DNA of 64,000 nucleotides from Sphingopyxis macrogoltabida (GTDB lineage: Bacteria; Pseudomonadota; Alphaproteobacteria; Sphingomonadales; Sphingomonadaceae). Where the stretch lies: contig NZ_CP009429.1 in NCBI RefSeq assembly GCF_001314325.1, positions 2,232,501-2,296,500 of the forward strand. Reading direction: 5' to 3'. A program made the translations under genes and the position numbers. Shown here piece after piece: positions 19,254 through 27,317 of the stretch (position 1 is its first letter; every line of letters begins with the position of its first letter). Under the pieces are notes generated by a model. The model was not told where the DNA came from. It searched no databases and was given only the letters and a program-made list of their open reading frames with translations.

Positions 19254-19499
19254 GCCGTTCGGAGGTCATAACATTCGAAATTGTGTGTCGGAGATCAAGC
19301 TGCGGCATGGCAAACAGGCCGACTTCATCGTCTCCAGGCAGGTGCAATGGTCGCGCGACCGGGGCAATGACGAAGAGATCGCATTCTGGAACGCCGTGCT
19401 GACTGACTTGCATCGAACGACTTCTCCGCATTGAAAAGGTGGCCGCCAAGGGGCGCTCCGATCCAGGCGGGCGACCGCTTGCCAACCCATGCTTCCAAT

Positions 19500-19703
19500 T
19501 CAGTTCGTTCGACCGGTCATGCCGCGGCTTTGCGCCCAGCCGTAAAGATCGGCGATCATGCCTCGCTCGATCTCGGGTTGCAGATAGATCACGACGGCTG
19601 TTTCAGCTTCCCTGTCGATGAAGCGCATAGTCGCGTAGAAGACACCCTCGCGCTCGGTGTCGCCGCCCTCGATTTCGTCGGGCCATATCTCAATCGTTCG
19701 CAC
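19500..19703 (-). CDS. small hypothetical protein
   Basis: 67 residues from GTG (VRTIEIWPDEIEGGDTEREG, then FYATMRFIDREAETAVVIYL); AAGGAGAGG lies just upstream of this GTG, which is preferred over a remote ATG. Mixed alpha/beta, acidic, no membrane segment. No family recognised. Confidence 0.55.
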   Translation of the reverse strand: MRTIEIWPDEIEGGDTEREGVFYATMRFIDREAETAVVIYLQPEIERGMIADLYGWAQSRGMTGRTN

Positions 19704-19871
19704 GGGCCTCTCCTTCCCATTCCGCTGTCCGCGATCGATGAAGAGAGAATGCCAAAGTGCTAGGAAGGTTGCACCTGGAATGGGCGCAGCCGGGGAATAG
19801 AAAAGGCCGGGCCGCATCGAAGTGCGGCCCTGCCCCGAGAGGACGCCTCGGCGTCACTCTTCTTTCCGACG

Positions 19872-20036
19872 TCAGCGGTTCTGACGATTCTCGTCGTCGC
19901 GGCCGGCCTGGTTGCCCTGGTCCTGGTCATTGTCCTGACCGGGGCTGGCGACGCTGCAGATCCTGCTGTTCCTGCTGGCCGGGGTCTCGTTCGGATTGCG
20001 ATCGGCTTGGCCGCCCTGCTGTTTGTTCTGTCCCAT
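19872..20036 (-). CDS. glutamine/asparagine-rich hydrophilic mini-protein
   Basis: 54 residues, MGQNKQQGGQADRNPNETPA at the start and GQDNDQDQGNQAGRDDENRQ near the end. AAAGGGGA precedes the ATG. It is an intrinsically disordered Gln/Asp/Asn-rich peptide like those at 39715 and 56957. The middle (SRNSRICSVAS) breaks the composition, while another frame there reads GQQEQQDLQRRQ, so two compensating frameshifts may have occurred. Confidence 0.5.
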   Translation of the reverse strand: MGQNKQQGGQADRNPNETPASRNSRICSVASPGQDNDQDQGNQAGRDDENRQNR

Positions 20037-20198
20037 GTGGGTCATCCCCTTTCCAAACTGCCTGGGCGGCAGGCTTGGAAACGACGCGCCATAAAGCAGC
20101 GAGTTCCCGCCGCTTTCAACAGCTTACCGCAAGAATCGCTGTGCCCGCACGCGATCGCCTTTTCACAACTCAACAGTCCCGTATTGAGCTCGGCACAG

Positions 20199-20759
20199 CT
20201 ACGCCCGCGCCCTGCGGTCGGCCACCGCTGCGACGATCGCATCGCAAAAGTCGGGCAGGTCGTCGGGACAGCGACCGGTGATGATATTGCCGTCGACCAC
20301 GACGCTCTCATCGACCACCTGCGCGCCGGCATTGGCAACATCGGTGCGGATCGACTTGTAGCTCGTCATCCGCTTGCCGGATGCGAGCCCGGCTTCGACG
20401 AGAAGCCACGGCGCATGGCAAATCGCGGCAACCGGCTTGCCAGCACCTGCGAAGGCCCGAATGATCGAGATCGCCTTGTCCTCGACCCGCAGCAAGTCGG
20501 GATTGATCTGGCCGCCCGGCAGGACGAGCGCGTCATAACGGTCGGTGTCGACGTCGGCGATCTTGAGATCGACTTCGACCTCGTCGCCCCAATCGTCTTC
20601 GTCCCAGCCGGTAATATCATCATCGTCGATCGATGCGATTTCGACCTCCGCGCCGGCGTCCTCCAGACGCTGAAGTGGCACTTCAAGCTCGGATTGTTCG
20701 AAGCCATCTGTCGCCATGATCAGGATCCTGCAGCCGGCGAGTATATTGTCCTTGGTCAT
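20199..20759 (-). CDS. DJ-1/PfpI family protein (type 1 glutamine amidotransferase fold)
   Basis: 186 residues. RILIMATDGFEQSELEVPL contains the conserved Glu, and AICHAPWLLVEAGL holds the nucleophilic Cys of the elbow; IITGRCPDDLPDFC closes the domain. These are the features of PfpI/YhbO-like general-stress proteins, reported as deglycases or chaperone-like enzymes. The start has GGAGC upstream. Confidence 0.9.
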   Translation of the reverse strand: MTKDNILAGCRILIMATDGFEQSELEVPLQRLEDAGAEVEIASIDDDDITGWDEDDWGDEVEVDLKIADVDTDRYDALVLPGGQINPDLLRVEDKAISIIRAFAGAGKPVAAICHAPWLLVEAGLASGKRMTSYKSIRTDVANAGAQVVDESVVVDGNIITGRCPDDLPDFCDAIVAAVADRRARA

Positions 20760-21597
20760 CGGAAAGCTCCATTGCTGTCTTATGACCAATGCGCCGCGGC
20801 TATCGTCGTTCCCGCCCGTGCCCGCGCGCGCGGCTCTCCGTCCTCGTCTATCGGTAATGGCCGCACCGAGGCCTGAGGCCGCGATTGCGTCGAGGGCAGC
20901 CTCGACAATTTTCCAGAATGGCGGCGACCGTGCGTCCCATCTTTGCAACCTTTCTTCGCCAACTGCATTTCAACCGCGCACGGGCTTCGACGGTGATCGG
21001 TCGGTCTGCCGCCGCCATGTGCATCGCTTCGCGTATCGCCGCGGCTGTTCGATCCCACGTCTCAGTCGAATTGCCGTCGGCGTACGCATCCAATCGTCGT
21101 CCGGGCCGCTCCCCTACGTTGTCCGAATATCGGCGCGCATATCCGGCTCAACGACATATCGCTCAGTTTGGCCGTCGGAGTGTGTTACGCGCCTAATGTT
21201 TGAGGCAAGCGGATGCTGCAATCGAATCATCGGATACACGGTCAGCATTTTTTCTGTTTCGGCATAGTCACGCCGGGGTCTTTCCCTCCCCCCTTCGCTC
21301 GAATAGGCTGACCGGTAGCAATCTTCCTTTGCCCTTTCATGAAGATCCGAGGTTGAGACGTGCGATGCTGCACGCGATCCGCAGCGGTGCGCGCGATGAC
21401 GCGTTCCTCACCGGTTGGTCGCACCCGAGCGCCTGAGCGCTGCCTGGATGATCGGAGGTCGGTCGATGATATAGCCGGGAGCGTTTTCTGCGCCGGGTCG
21501 TTCGTATCCGCATGCAGCTTTGCCGCGAAATAAACCTGGATCGGCCGAGCTTCCGCGATAGCGGCCACACGTCGTTCAGCCGTGAGACCGACATGGC
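20760..21597. other. poorly coding stretch with short minus-strand ORFs
   Basis: About 840 bases without a convincing long gene. On the minus strand three short frames look partly coding: 21242-21340 (32 aa, Lys-rich), 21114-21248 (44 aa) and 20848-21093 (81 aa, MDAYADGNSTETWDRTAAAI), successively overlapping or close. They lack good ribosome sites. The stretch may be a decayed operon. Confidence 0.3.
21114..21248 (-). CDS. possible 44-residue protein
   Basis: MLTVYPMIRLQHPLASNIRR followed by VTHSDGQTERYVVEPDMRAD. The start overlaps the stop of a 32-codon upstream frame, suggesting coupling. Amino-acid usage looks protein-like, but there is no ribosome site and no known family. Confidence 0.3.
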   Translation of the reverse strand: MLTVYPMIRLQHPLASNIRRVTHSDGQTERYVVEPDMRADIRTT

Positions 21598-22521
21598 ATG
21601 AAACTCTCGCGCGCCTCGGAAGACCCGGCGAAAGTGGACAATGTCGGCTCCTCGATAGCCGCGCACCGGATTGCCCTTCTCTACGCCTTGCGTCATCGAC
21701 GCCTGCCCGACTTGCTCAATCCGACGCGCTTCACCGAGCTCGTCCAGCTCCGCAAATTGAATGATCGGTCACCGTTGCAAACGACGCTGCTGGATAAGCT
21801 TGAGGCAAAATGCTTGGCCTCGAAGCAACTCGGCGCAAACTGGATCATACCGACGCTCTGGCAGGGCCAGATGCTGCCGCGCTTCATTCCGTTCGCCCTC
21901 CCATCTATCGTCAAAGCGCGTCATGGGTGTAACCAGTATCAAATCCTGGAGACGTTTCCGGATTGCGAACGCTGGAAGCAGGTCCAGCGAGCCGCGCGCC
22001 GGTGGCAGCGCCGGGAGTACGGCCGCTGGCTCGACGAATGGGCTTATCGCAATGTGCCGCGTGGCGTTTTCGCCGAGCCGTTGCTCGGCGGCGCACGTCC
22101 TCTCCCCATCGACTACAAGATCTACGTCTTCGGCGGTGCCGCGACGCACGTCCAGGTACATTTGGGGCGCGGTGTCCGTCACCGCTGGATATTGCATGAC
22201 CGCAACTGGCGGCAGCTCGTGCCTGCCGCCGATCGACCTTCCAGACCGTCCTCCCTCGGGGCGATGCTGCAAGCTGCAGAGACGCTTGCCGGGAACCTAG
22301 CCTTCGTTCGGGTCGATTTTTACGAAATCGACTGCCAACCGCTTTTCGGCGAGTTTTGCCTTTATCCCGGCTCTGGCCTCGATCCTTTTGCAGCCGACTG
22401 GATCGACGTCGAGCTGGGAAGGCTTTGGAAAGATGCGTTGGAGAGATCCGGTTCCCCAGCGGCAAGTTCGACGGCCCCGGCGCACGCGCGGCCCACTGGG
22501 TATGATCCTTTCCAGATTTGA
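21598..22521 (+). CDS. TupA-like ATP-grasp protein
   Basis: 307 residues. LRHRRLPDLLNPTRFTELVQ resembles the N-terminus of TupA-like ATP-grasp proteins, followed by TTLLDKLEAKCLASKQLGANWIIPTLW, a degraded substrate loop (IVKARHGCNQ), EWAYRNVP, DYKIYVFGGAATHV and VRVDFYEIDCQPLFGEF. The family is linked to capsule or teichuronopeptide-type cell-surface polymer synthesis, where it ligates amino acids or modifies sugars. The partner is unknown; no polysaccharide cluster lies directly beside it. Confidence 0.75.
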   Translation: MKLSRASEDPAKVDNVGSSIAAHRIALLYALRHRRLPDLLNPTRFTELVQLRKLNDRSPLQTTLLDKLEAKCLASKQLGANWIIPTLWQGQMLPRFIPFALPSIVKARHGCNQYQILETFPDCERWKQVQRAARRWQRREYGRWLDEWAYRNVPRGVFAEPLLGGARPLPIDYKIYVFGGAATHVQVHLGRGVRHRWILHDRNWRQLVPAADRPSRPSSLGAMLQAAETLAGNLAFVRVDFYEIDCQPLFGEFCLYPGSGLDPFAADWIDVELGRLWKDALERSGSPAASSTAPAHARPTGYDPFQI

Positions 22522-22727
22522 TTCTCCATGAGAATTCGGCATCGCCGGCGACGCCTGCCGCCCATTGGAGAGATCGGGTCACATTCTTCGATGCGTTGAC
22601 TTCGCAGCGCGACATATTGCGCCCAGATCGGGAACTTGCCCCCACTCCATGCGTCGGTTCGGCGGGACGGGGGGTTGCCTCCCTTCCCGGCAACCTGCCC
22701 GCCACCCTCAACAAATGGAGATGGATC

Positions 22728-23519
22728 ATGGACAGGTTCGACGACCGCACCCCGCTCTGGGATTATAGCGACAACAGCAGCCCCGACACCGGCGCATCGC
22801 CGGGTCGCTACAACCGCGGCCGCGCAGAGGATGCGTCGCGCGCTTATGTGGCGATCGAGGAAGACGAGCGCGAGCAGCGCCGCCCGCGCCGCGCCTATCG
22901 CGAGCAGGAATATCGCCGCGATAATTGGGAGGATGAGCGCGCGGGCGACTATCGCCGGCCGGTCCGCCGCGCTGAGCGCTCCGATTGGCCCCGTTACGAC
23001 CGCACGCCCCGCCGCGACGCCTATTACGATGCTGCCGGCGAAGCCCGAGGCGAGGATCGTTCGCGCGGCGGTAACTACTGGCCGAGCGAGTTCGGCTATC
23101 TCCCGGTCGAGGGCTATTCGCCTTACGGCCAATATCCGCGGACGCGCAGCCCCGATTATGACCCGGGCGAACGCGGCTTCCTCGACCGCGCCGGCGACGA
23201 AGTGCTTTCCTGGTTCGGCGATCGCGACGCGCGCCGTCGCCGCGAACTCGATCACCGCGGCCGCGGTCCCAAAAGCTATATCCGCTCCGACGAGCGCATC
23301 CGCGAGGACGTGAACGACCGTCTTACCGAGGATGTCTGGATCGACGCCTCCCAGATCGAGGTCAGCGTCGCAGATGGCGAAGTCACGCTCTCCGGCACGG
23401 TCGAGGATCGCCGGTCGAAGCGCCGCGCCGAAGATGTCGCCGACGACGTCACGGGCGTCAAACATGTGCAGAACAATCTGCGCTACAGCTCGGGCGTCGT
23501 CAGTCCCAAGCTCGATTGA
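22728..23519 (+). CDS. BON-domain protein with long Arg/Tyr/Asp-rich N-terminus
   Basis: 263 residues. Residues 1-175 are a low-complexity region dense in Arg, Asp, Tyr and Glu; the C-terminal about 75 residues (IREDVNDRLTEDVWIDASQI, VTLSGTV, GVKHVQNNLR) form a BON domain, which binds phospholipid or other envelope structures. GGAG precedes the ATG. No signal peptide is evident. A GGAAC-N17-GTC element at 22631-22655 could be a weak EcfG promoter. Confidence 0.85.
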   Translation: MDRFDDRTPLWDYSDNSSPDTGASPGRYNRGRAEDASRAYVAIEEDEREQRRPRRAYREQEYRRDNWEDERAGDYRRPVRRAERSDWPRYDRTPRRDAYYDAAGEARGEDRSRGGNYWPSEFGYLPVEGYSPYGQYPRTRSPDYDPGERGFLDRAGDEVLSWFGDRDARRRRELDHRGRGPKSYIRSDERIREDVNDRLTEDVWIDASQIEVSVADGEVTLSGTVEDRRSKRRAEDVADDVTGVKHVQNNLRYSSGVVSPKLD

Positions 23520-23536
23520 CCCGGCAAGCCGACAGG

Positions 23537-23560
23537 AAGGGGCCGCTTTGGCGGCCCCTT
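23537..23560 (+). terminator. terminator after the BON-domain gene
   Basis: AAGGGGCCGC and GCGGCCCCTT form a 10-bp perfect stem with a TTTG loop, ending in CTT, 17 bases after the stop. Confidence 0.8.
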
Positions 23561-23733
23561 CTTACTGCCCGCGCTCGGCGGCACCGATATTTTCAACATG
23601 AATTCCCTGTCGGAACTCGCCCAAGGCGCGTCGAGAGCGGACGCTCATCGTCATTCCGGGTACGCCGCCAGTATGACATCGGAACCAACCGCGACCGGCG
23701 CGCGCTTCACCCCGGCGGGGTAAAGGAGACGAT

Positions 23734-24342
23734 ATGCCCCCGATTACCGCTACCGCGATCAATTGCTCGCTGTCGGCCCGTGGCCGCAAGAGCTCGACCG
23801 ATGCCATGCTCGCGGTGCTTACCGAACATTTCGAGGCGGAAGGCGTCCGTGTCGGCAAGCCCATCCGTATCGCCGCGCACAGCATCAAATGGGGTGTCAC
23901 CTCGAACGAGGGTGCTGGCGACGAATGGCCGAAAATTCGCGAGGCGATCCTCTCCTCCGATATTCTCATCTTCGGCACACCGATCTGGATGGGTCAAGCA
24001 TCAAGCGTCGCCAAGCTTGTGATGGAACGAATGGATGCCTTCCTGTCGGAGACCGACGACAAGGGGCGGATGCCAAGCTTTTCGAAAGTGGCCGTTGCCG
24101 CGATCGTCGGCAACGAAGACGGCGCGCATAATGCTTCGTCGCAAATCTTTCAGGCGCTGAACGATGTGGGATGGACGATTCCCGCCGTGGCCGCCTGCTA
24201 CTGGGTCGGTGAGGCGATGGGTTCAGTAGATTTCAAGGATCTTCAGCATCGCCCCAGCAAAGTAACCGAGACCGCCAAAATGGTGGCCGCTAATGCCACG
24301 CATCTTGCCCGACTATTGAGGGAATCGCCTTATCCCGGCTGA
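23734..24342 (+). CDS. flavodoxin-like NAD(P)H-dependent oxidoreductase
   Basis: 202 residues. INCSLSARGRKSSTDAML is the FMN phosphate loop of the flavodoxin/NADPH-FMN reductase fold; ILIFGTPIWMGQASS is the second flavin-binding loop and VAAIVGNEDGAHN the third. These small FMN proteins act as quinone or FMN reductases. AAAGGAG lies before the ATG. Single gene. Confidence 0.88.
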   Translation: MPPITATAINCSLSARGRKSSTDAMLAVLTEHFEAEGVRVGKPIRIAAHSIKWGVTSNEGAGDEWPKIREAILSSDILIFGTPIWMGQASSVAKLVMERMDAFLSETDDKGRMPSFSKVAVAAIVGNEDGAHNASSQIFQALNDVGWTIPAVAACYWVGEAMGSVDFKDLQHRPSKVTETAKMVAANATHLARLLRESPYPG

Positions 24343-24547
24343 GCAGTTCGATCGCGCGAGCCGTCCGACCTCGTTATCCTGCTGCCTTGGCCCGCACATG
24401 CGACAAGACAATCAGCAAGCGCTCTTTAGCGCGTTGCCCGCTTGTGGCCGACTGCCGTCAGGCAGCTTTTTGGTACCAATCGCATATAGCGGCCATTCGT
24501 CGCTCGCGCGTCAATCCGTCTGAGCGGAGTCCGATCGCAAAAAATCT

Positions 24548-24575
24548 CTTGAAAGCGATTTTCCGCTTCCTAACT
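24548..24575 (+). promoter_or_regulatory. RpoH (sigma-32) type promoter, site 4
   Basis: CTTGAAA (24548-24554), 14 bases, CCTAACT (24569-24575), preceded by CT and with CGCTT before the CCTA as at the groES site. It lies about 105 bases before the second Hsp20 gene, the same spacing as for paralogue 1. Confidence 0.7.
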
Positions 24576-24581
24576 TTTTAT

Positions 24582-24680
24582 CGCCGGGTGCCGAAGCCGG
24601 GCCCGGTGGGTCAAATGAGAGCGCCGGCTCTCTCCGGCGTTTCTCACGCCCAAATTGCTCAATTTTGGAGGATTTGGAAA
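24582..24680 (+). ncRNA. ROSE-like RNA thermometer in the Hsp20 leader, copy 2
   Basis: GAGA+CGCCGG (24617-24627) pairs with CCGGCG and TCTC (24634-24645), with loop CTCTCT; TTGCTC (24655-24660) lies seven bases before GGAGGA (24667-24672). Loop length and single bases differ from copy 1, while the stem and UUGCU box are kept, which supports selection on RNA structure. Confidence 0.65.
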
Positions 24681-25160
24681 ATGAGAAGCAGTTTTGATTT
24701 TGCGCCCTATCGGCGCTCCACGGTTGGCTTTGATCGCTTGTTCGATCTCCTCGAGACCGATCTTCGCGGCGACGCCGGCGAAGGCTATCCGCCTTTCGAT
24801 CTTTCGCGACAGGGCGAGGACAGTTACCGCATCACGCTTGCGGTGGCGGGCTTCCGTCCCGGGGATATCGAGGTGGTGGCCCAGCAGAACCAACTCATCA
24901 TCAGCGGCAAGCGCGGCGAGGATAATGACGAGGGGCAGTATCTGCACCGCGGCATTGCGGCCCGCGCCTTCGAACGGCGCTTCCAGCTTGCCGACTATGT
25001 CGAAGTCGCCTCCGCCGACTTCGATAATGGTTTGCTGAAAATCGATCTGCGGCGCGTCGTCCCCGAGGCAATGAAGCCGCGCAAGATCGAGATCGGCGGC
25101 AGTTCCCCTGCCAATGATCGCCTGGAAGCGCCGAAGAAGAAAGACCTCGAAGCGGCCTGA
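24681..25160 (+). CDS. Hsp20/alpha-crystallin small heat-shock protein (IbpA class), paralogue 2
   Basis: 159 residues, same length as the gene at 14438 and alignable throughout: MRSSFDFAPYRRSTVGFDRL, YRITLAVAGFRPGDIEVVA, YLHRGIAARAFERRFQLAD, PEAMKPRKIEIG. GGAGG lies upstream of the ATG inside the ROSE-like leader. First gene of a two-gene Hsp20 operon. Confidence 0.93.
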   Translation: MRSSFDFAPYRRSTVGFDRLFDLLETDLRGDAGEGYPPFDLSRQGEDSYRITLAVAGFRPGDIEVVAQQNQLIISGKRGEDNDEGQYLHRGIAARAFERRFQLADYVEVASADFDNGLLKIDLRRVVPEAMKPRKIEIGGSSPANDRLEAPKKKDLEAA

Positions 25161-25170
25161 TCGGGGCACC

Positions 25171-25198
25171 GGCTCGCCGCCCGCAGCGGCGGCGAGCC
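25171..25198 (+). terminator. intercistronic hairpin between the two Hsp20 genes
   Basis: GGCTCGCCGCC and GGCGGCGAGCC form an 11-bp stem with a six-base loop and no T-run. It may attenuate or stabilise the message, setting different levels of the two Hsp20 proteins. Confidence 0.5.
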
Positions 25199-25234
25199 AC
25201 GCTGAAACTCTCTAGCCAGAAAGGAGATGCTATC

Positions 25235-25750
25235 ATGGCACTTCGTGATCTGATCCCCTGGAGCCGGCAGGAGAACCGGCTCCCTGTTCCGGTGAGCGCC
25301 GAACGTGAACGGGGCGATCATCCGCTTGTGTCGCTTCACCGCGACGTCAATCGCCTGTTCGACGATGTCTTCCGCGGGTTCGGTATGCCGACGTTCGGTG
25401 GCTTCAGCCGCGAGCCGTCGTGGCCGAACCTCGAGTTCGGCGAGACCGACACCGAAGTTCGGGTGATTGCCGAGCTTCCCGGTCTTGATGAGAAGGATGT
25501 CGAGATCACCGTCGAGGAAGGCGTTCTGACGCTCCGCGGCGAGAAGAAGTCCGAGGTCGAGGACAAGGACCGCGGCTACACCGAACGCAGCTACGGCCGC
25601 TTCGAACGGCGGATCGGCCTGCCGCGCGGTGTCGAACGCGACAAGGCGAGCGCGACGTTCCAGAATGGCGTGCTCACCATCACCCTGCCCAAGTCGGAGG
25701 CGGTGAACGAGAACGTCCGCCGCATTCCGGTCAATGCGCGGGCGGCTTGA
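25235..25750 (+). CDS. Hsp20/alpha-crystallin small heat-shock protein (class A-like)
   Basis: 171 residues, a different Hsp20 subclass from its neighbour: N-terminus MALRDLIPWSRQENRLPVPV, LVSLHRDVNRLFDDVFRGFG, then VRVIAELPGLDEKDVEITVE, GVLTLRGEKKSE, ERSYGRFERRIGLPRGV and GVLTITLPK. GAAAGGAG precedes the ATG. Two classes in one operon may form mixed or parallel oligomers. Confidence 0.93.
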   Translation: MALRDLIPWSRQENRLPVPVSAERERGDHPLVSLHRDVNRLFDDVFRGFGMPTFGGFSREPSWPNLEFGETDTEVRVIAELPGLDEKDVEITVEEGVLTLRGEKKSEVEDKDRGYTERSYGRFERRIGLPRGVERDKASATFQNGVLTITLPKSEAVNENVRRIPVNARAA

Positions 25751-25756
25751 CGGGCA

Positions 25757-25780
25757 GGCCCGGGACTTCGGTCCCGGGCC
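25757..25780 (+). terminator. terminator with UUCG tetraloop after the Hsp20 operon
   Basis: GGCCCGGGAC-TTCG-GTCCCGGGCC is a 10-bp perfect stem on a UUCG loop; GGCAGG upstream and CCTGCC downstream extend it. It begins seven bases after the stop. Confidence 0.78.
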
Positions 25781-25808
25781 GAGCCTGCCGGGCGCCACAG
25801 TACAAGTC

Positions 25809-26285
25809 GTGCCGGCGGTGGCAGCCAACGATAATCAATGGCCAGCCGAACATCGCATTTGCGCGCTGCCGCCCGACGCCCGGGCGATTATCGAGCCTCT
25901 GCCCATCGGCACCAACCGTGCGGGCCGCGCGCAGGCGAGCCGGTGGCGATTGCGTTTTGCTCCGCGCTGGCGTCCCAGAGCGGATCCTCTCACCGGCTGG
26001 GCCGGGGGTGGCGATCCGCTAGCGCAAGTGCAGCTTCGGTTTGCGACCCCCGGTGCCGCCGAGCGCTATTGCCGGAGCGAAGGCATCCCGTTCGAGATCC
26101 GGGACCCCGCCGGGAAACGCAGGTCAGATTTGCCCTGCCTGATCGGCGAAGCCCCGCCCCGGCTTTGCTGCTCGCCAACCGGTCCGCACGCGCTCTGCTG
26201 CGGCAATTATCCGATCGGCGCGCAGGGTAAGGAGCGACTCAACTCGGACCCGCCGAGTCATTCTGCGTTCAGTTTCGCCGGATAG
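25809..26285 (+). CDS. NDUFS4-like (complex I 18-kDa subunit) domain protein
   Basis: 158 residues from a GTG; no ATG is in frame after the Hsp20 terminator. The core SRWRLRFAPRWRPRADPLTG followed by DPLAQVQLRF, AAERYCRSEGIPFEI matches the NDUFS4-like subunit of NADH dehydrogenase (pattern W-x-L-x-F, DPL-GW, D-Q-L-F, gi-fe). Canonical bacterial forms are about 100 residues; here a longer N-terminus and a Cys-rich tail of about 50 residues are added. It is far from any nuo gene, so a paralogue with a changed role is likely. Confidence 0.6.
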   Translation: MPAVAANDNQWPAEHRICALPPDARAIIEPLPIGTNRAGRAQASRWRLRFAPRWRPRADPLTGWAGGGDPLAQVQLRFATPGAAERYCRSEGIPFEIRDPAGKRRSDLPCLIGEAPPRLCCSPTGPHALCCGNYPIGAQGKERLNSDPPSHSAFSFAG

Positions 26286-26321
26286 ATTTCCGTTTCCACC
26301 ATCAACACAGGAGGACGATTG

Positions 26322-26888
26322 ATGCGTAAAATCCGTACGGCCGTCTTCGCCAGCATCGCGGCGTTGGCAGCCGCAGGCACGGCGGTAGCGGCAACCGCAG
26401 ATACCCGGGTGATGAAAGTCGGCCTGCCCGACGGTTCGGTCGCCCGGATCGAATATCAAGGCGAAGTCGCACCGAAGGTGATCGTGGCACCGGCGGTGAG
26501 GCTCATTCCGGTCCAGTGGACCGATCCTTTCGAAGCCGCCCCCTTCGCCATGTTCGACCGGATCGTAGCGACAATGCACCGTCAAACCGAGATGATGATG
26601 CAGCAGATGCAGCAGGTGCATACGCTGCAGCGCGAACCGAACGCGCTTGGCATGATGAACCTTGCCGGCTTCGGCTCGCTACCCGCGGGGACGGTGAGTT
26701 ATCGCTTCTCTTCCACCAGCATCGGCAATGGAACATGCAGCCGCAGCGTTCAGGTCACCTCCCTCGGGGCGGGGCAGCAGCCCAAGGTCATGTCCAAGAG
26801 TTCGGGCGACTGCGGCCACGCGGCCAAGGCGCCGGGCGGCGAAGCGAGTGCGGCCGAGAATGTCGGCAAACCCCTGCAAACGACATGA
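26322..26888 (+). CDS. periplasmic hypothetical protein with signal peptide
   Basis: 188 residues; MRKIRTAVFASIAALAAAGT is followed by VAATA, a type I signal peptide. The mature part has a short beta segment (MKVGLPDGSVARIEYQG), a Met/Gln-rich helix (MHRQTEMMMQQMQQV) and a Ser-rich end with two Cys (GTCSRSVQVTS, GDCGHAA) able to form a disulphide. AGGAGG precedes the ATG, better placed than the adjacent TTG. No family recognised. Confidence 0.75.
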   Translation: MRKIRTAVFASIAALAAAGTAVAATADTRVMKVGLPDGSVARIEYQGEVAPKVIVAPAVRLIPVQWTDPFEAAPFAMFDRIVATMHRQTEMMMQQMQQVHTLQREPNALGMMNLAGFGSLPAGTVSYRFSSTSIGNGTCSRSVQVTSLGAGQQPKVMSKSSGDCGHAAKAPGGEASAAENVGKPLQTT

Positions 26889-26894
26889 CCGTCG

Positions 26895-26920
26895 GGGAGC
26901 GGCGCCTGCGCGCCGCTCCC
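26895..26920. terminator. hairpin between convergent genes
   Basis: GGGAGCGGCGC-CTGC-GCGCCGCTCCC, an 11-bp perfect stem followed by TTT, just after the secreted protein gene; works for that gene and possibly for the convergent one. Confidence 0.75.
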
Positions 26921-26950
26921 TTTCAGTCGTCGTTTAGCGCACGAAAGCGT

Positions 26951-27259
26951 TCAGCGACTGATGCTGCGACACAGGTCGTAGAGCTTTCGCACCTTGGGAT
27001 GGTTCACGCCATATTCGCTGCGGAACCGCGCTTTATTTGAACAAGCGGCAACCTGTTGCGGTGTCGCGCGGCGTGCGCGATCATTCCGGTGCGCCGGGCC
27101 GTTCCCCATTGTCGATTTCAGGAGCATGTCCTGGCGCACCACATCGGCGTGCCGCTCCAGCTGATCGGTGGGGAGATCCTGAGCGGCGACGGGCGCCGTG
27201 AAGATCAGTGCGGCGAGGACCGCCCATCGCTTGGTAGTCACACCTATCCCTGCATCCAT
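26951..27259 (-). CDS. small secreted hypothetical protein
   Basis: 102 residues. A signal peptide TTKRWAVLAALIFTAPVAAQ is followed by a charged mature domain (LERHADVVRQDMLLKSTMGN) and a C-terminus with two Cys (AACSNKARF and LYDLCRSI). The ATG at 27259 is listed; a GTG at 27241 with AGGGATAG upstream is an equally good start. The final part resembles small Cys-pair periplasmic proteins, otherwise unknown. Confidence 0.6.
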   Translation of the reverse strand: MDAGIGVTTKRWAVLAALIFTAPVAAQDLPTDQLERHADVVRQDMLLKSTMGNGPAHRNDRARRATPQQVAACSNKARFRSEYGVNHPKVRKLYDLCRSISR

Positions 27260-27317
27260 GCAACATATAGCCCGAGAGGTGCGGTGAGTAATCGCCACGC
27301 CTTCCAGTGGTGCGATC

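Larger units (their letters stand above)
17821..19434 (+). pseudogene. 60-codon gene split by an IS256-family element
   Basis: An ATG with AAGGAG upstream begins MPF at 17821 and is broken at codon 4 by the insertion. Removing the element and one copy of the 9-bp duplication rejoins 17831 to 19263 and restores one frame of 60 residues: MPFGGHNIRNCVSEIKLRHG, then KQADFIVSRQVQWSRDRGND and EEIAFWNAVLTDLHRTTSPH. The product is small and charged, with no known domain. Position directly after groEL may mean stress linkage. Confidence 0.75.
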
